A DNA stretch of 64,000 nt from Ursus arctos (lineage: Eukaryota; Chordata; Mammalia; Carnivora; Ursidae). Both the position numbers and the translations under genes were made by a program. The number at the start of each line of letters is the position of its first letter. Position 1 is the stretch's first letter. Below are positions 61,600 through 64,000 of the stretch, piece after piece. Below the pieces are notes generated by a model. It did not search any database. It worked only from the letters and a program-made list of their open reading frames with translations, and had not been told where the DNA came from. The stretch lies in the NCBI RefSeq assembly GCF_023065955.2, contig NW_026622852.1, positions 10,771,423 to 10,835,422 of the forward strand, read 5' to 3'.

Positions 61600-61809
61600 A
61601 TTATTTTTTTAAGATTTATTTATTTGAGAAAGTGCGCACGTGCGCACTACAGAGAGAGAGAGAGAAAAAGGTGGGGGGGAGGGGCAGAGGAGAAGAGAGA
61701 ATCCCAAGCAGACTCCCTGCTGAGTGCAGAGCCCCTCAGGCTCCATGTCACCATCCTGAGCTGAAATCAAGAGTCTGAAGCTCAACCGACTGGGCCACCC
61801 AGGTGCCCC
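61600..61809 (-). mobile_element. SINEC carnivoran SINE inserted in a MIR
   Basis: Minus orientation: 'ttttttaagatttatttatttgag', a GA-rich part, 'caagcagactccctgctgagtgcagagcccc', 'ctgagctgaaatcaagagtctgaagctcaaccgactgggccacccaggtgcccc'. Flanked by ccaaggt at 61593-61599 and 61810-61816. Contains an 18-base perfect palindrome at 61631-61648. A different SINEC subtype from the 46.5 and 47.4 kb copies. Confidence 0.93.
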
Positions 61810-61816
61810 CCAAGGT

Positions 61817-61940
61817 GACAGTATTATTATTCTCACTATATAGATGAGAAAGCTAAGGCTCAGACAGGTTATATTACTGAGGTCATGTGGATGTTAGTGC
61901 TCAATTCTGGTGGTCTGATTCCACTAATTTCTTATTAACA
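61817..61940 (-). repeat. MIR SINE, right part (split by SINEC)
   Basis: Minus orientation: 'gacagtattattattctcactatatagatgagaaagctaaggctcagacaggttatattactgaggtcatgtgg' continues the reverse-complement MIR interrupted at 61592. Confidence 0.78.
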
Positions 61941-62014
61941 AATTATTAATTATATTACCGTGCAATGACCCAGCATTTTAACCACATCACACCAAATCCC
62001 ATCAATTGTTCCTC

Positions 62015-62740
62015 TGACATATGTCAAATGCATCCCTCTCTTTCTATTTGCTCTACCATCAAATGCAGCTCCTCTGTGAAACCTTAACTAGCCTTCTAAT
62101 TGGTTGTTCTGCCTACGATATTTTCCATCTCTAATCCATCCTCTATCATATCCTATCATACCAATACCAACTGCTATTCTGTCCTCAGAATTCAGCGTTC
62201 TGAATGCCATTCCTCTACTTTTAAAACCTCAGGATGAGCAGACTACCTAAAACATGAAGACCACATTTTGTAGCTGGGTATTCACCAACTCACAGTGCTT
62301 GAGCCCTGCCGCTGGCTGCCCCCAGCTCTTCTAGTCCTTCTCTCCACAAGCCCTCCAGAGCAGCCTGCTGGCTGGGGCGCATCTCTGACTACATGCATGC
62401 TGACTTTATACCTGCCTTTTCACCATATTCCTTCTTTCCCTGCCCCTCTCCAAGAATACTCTTTGCCATTCAGAATCGCCCTCGTCCACCAAAACTCAAC
62501 TCAAATCTCATGTGCCTCGTTAAGCTTCCTCCCATCCTCAGTGACCTTGTTTGTCCCCAAATCCAGGGCATTTAATGAGCATCCAATACATCTGACTTTT
62601 TGCCACTTCTTGCATTCTTGTTTAACAAGCTACCCTTTTAAATGTCTGAATGTATATAACCTGTCTCTATAGTAAGATGAAAGCTCACAGATGGCAAGAA
62701 TAGCATTATTTTTCTGTAATTTTCCAGGGTTCACACCCAA
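62015..62740 (+). repeat. L2 LINE remnant
   Basis: Plus orientation: 'aaatgcagctcctctgtgaaacc', then 'gccattcagaatcgccctcgtccaccaaaactcaactcaaatctcatgtgcctcgttaagcttcc', and 'gatgaaagctcacagatggcaagaatagcattatttt', follow the L2 3' region. The 125-codon open frame at 62295..62672 lies in it and is not a gene. Confidence 0.6.
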
Positions 62741-63218
62741 AAGAGATAATTCAAATAGTACCTAGAATGAAAAAAATCTTACACTCCAAATATGTACTTT
62801 ATGTGTGACTAAACAATCAGAGTCTGTTTTGCCCTTGCCCATGCAGTCATAAATGCGGATCAGCATTATGTCAAACCATCTTTTGCACAGGCTTGCAAAG
62901 TGTGGCCAAAGGATTTAGTTTTGTGGGGTGCGTAGGGCAGGGGCACAGGTGAGAAAAAAATAGTTTTCCTCATTTAATCATTAAATATAGTACTGAAAAG
63001 AGCATATCTAGACACTTGTCACTTTCGTTTAAGATCACACTAACACTTAGTATCTATTTGATGCTTTATACCTAACAAAATACTTTCACAGGAATAAGAC
63101 AGGCAGTTAATGGGTTGTCCAGTATCTTACATCAGTTAACTGACCATCAGAATGTTAATCTATTTCTATAAGGTCGTATCTCTTCCATCATCCCAGTATA
63201 AATTATCAAGGTGATAGA

Positions 63219-63440
63219 AGATAGTGGTTAATGGCATGGACTCCAGAGCTAAACCCATCTAATTCAAATCCCAGCTCTGTCACTTATTAACTGTGTGACC
63301 TTGGGCAAGTTACTCAAATGATCTGTTTCCTCATCTGTGGAACAAAGTTAGCAATCATAGTACACAGAGTTGTTTTGGGGATAAAATGAGCAAATATATA
63401 CTTAGAATAGTATAAGTTCTCTATAAATGTTTGCTTTATC
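63219..63440 (+). repeat. MIR SINE, well preserved
   Basis: Plus orientation with nearly canonical wording: 'aattcaaatcccagctctgtcacttattaactgtgtgaccttgggcaagttactcaaatgatctgtttcctcatctgtgg', then 'agagttgttttggggataaaatgag'. Confidence 0.92.
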
Positions 63441-63457
63441 ATTCTACAGTATGCTTT

Positions 63458-63461
<4 letters not shown>

Positions 63462-63513
<52 letters not shown>

Positions 63514-63528
63514 TGGGGGGGGGCAGAA
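63462..63528. repeat. Compound microsatellite (GT)n-(GA)n with poly-G
   Basis: About ten GT units, about eleven GA units, then gaaagagagt and a run of G (gggggggggg). It sits just after a MIR 3' end. Confidence 0.93.
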
Positions 63529-64000
63529 TCTAATTAGCTTTCTAAACATTCAGCCCAAGGAAGTCTATATTATTCACATAAATGGGCAAGGCTTATTCCT
63601 TTCACCAAAAATCTTGTGGAACAAGGGAAATAACTTACTTCATGAGTCAGTGATGAAAACCATTCCTCAACACATCTTTTGACTGATATGATATCATGCT
63701 TTTTTATGTAATGCTCTTAAAGTTTCCAACTGTCAACACTTTTCACACATTTTACCCTCACATTCAATGGAACGGATGGATAGATGGTCGGGTGTACAGA
63801 TGCTGAGTAAAAGGTGACTAAAACCTTAGATTCAGAGAAGTTAAATGGCTTGATTAAGATGAAGTAAAAATTTGCTCTCATAGTGCCCAATCCCTGCTTT
63901 TAACACTAAATGTCAATGTCCATACAAACTGACAATATTTCTCTGGAGTTCCCTTGTCCTGGGGTGCACACAAAATCTACATGAATAGGGGCCCTATACA

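Larger units (their letters stand above)
10632..64000 (-). other. BNC2: BNC2 intron upstream of the large exon (3' part of the intron)
   Basis: At least 53.4 kb of intron reaching the end of the window. No further BNC2 coding exon (for example the one ending …YILQ that should join to DAAGK) was recognised. The region holds the repeats, microsatellites and candidate conserved elements listed separately. Very long introns in this part of BNC2 are known from other mammals. Unannotated alternative exons, which this gene is reported to have in number, cannot be excluded by eye. Confidence 0.8.

Noticed and set aside
62295..62672. 125-codon plus-strand open frame
   Set aside because: Overlaps an L2 3' remnant, with no protein signature.
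1..64000. tRNA, snRNA, rRNA, CRISPR or prokaryotic-type operon signals
   Set aside because: None seen. The window is mammalian intron and exon DNA; the only tRNA-like sequences are SINEC heads.

Overview
This is nuclear DNA from a mammal, almost certainly a bear (Ursidae). The evidence is spliced-gene architecture (one long open exon with consensus splice sites inside tens of kilobases of non-coding, AT-rich DNA), ancient mammalian MIR, L2, L1M and Tigger1 repeats, and young tRNA-Lys-derived carnivoran SINEs (SINEC). Several SINEC copies have the wording I associate with giant panda and other bears: 'cacagcggttaag', 'ctccgctatgagcctgc', and a tail 'gtcgaataaataaataaaatc'. The species cannot be fixed from the window alone.

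The only gene I can support is BNC2 (basonuclin-2, a nuclear zinc-finger protein) on the minus strand. One exon is present, 8662..10631 (1,970 bp). It encodes about 657 residues, the large central part of a protein of about 1,100 residues. It carries the first zinc-finger pair, a basic nuclear-localisation-like cluster, an acidic stretch, and zinc finger 3. The splice donor cuts zinc finger 4 in half. The upstream exons (above 64000) and the terminal exon with the third finger pair (below 1) are not in the window.

Layout: 1..8661 is the start of the intron after this exon. It is nearly free of recognisable repeats and has a likely conserved non-coding block near its left end. 10632..64000 is at least 53 kb of the intron before the exon. 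Within it, 10.6-37 kb holds only old repeats (MIR, L2, an L1M 3' end, a nearly full-length dead Tigger1 at 26.2-28.5 kb, a probable solo LTR at 30.8-31.35 kb) and probable developmental enhancer-like sequence around 21.4-22.0 kb. From 37 kb on, young SINEC insertions appear: five between 37.1 and 47.6 kb, then two more at 58.5 and 61.6 kb. L2 remnants become dense in 55-63 kb.

None of the many short open frames outside the exon looks like a gene. They lack coding character, and several fall in repeats or microsatellites. No RNA gene or CRISPR array was recognised. I did not find a new gene system here. The points most worth checking are candidate regulatory elements, a long imperfect inverted repeat, a 210-bp purine tract, and the uneven distribution of young SINEs. 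All repeat names come from recognising consensus wording by eye, without a database search, and edges are approximate except where target-site duplications are given.
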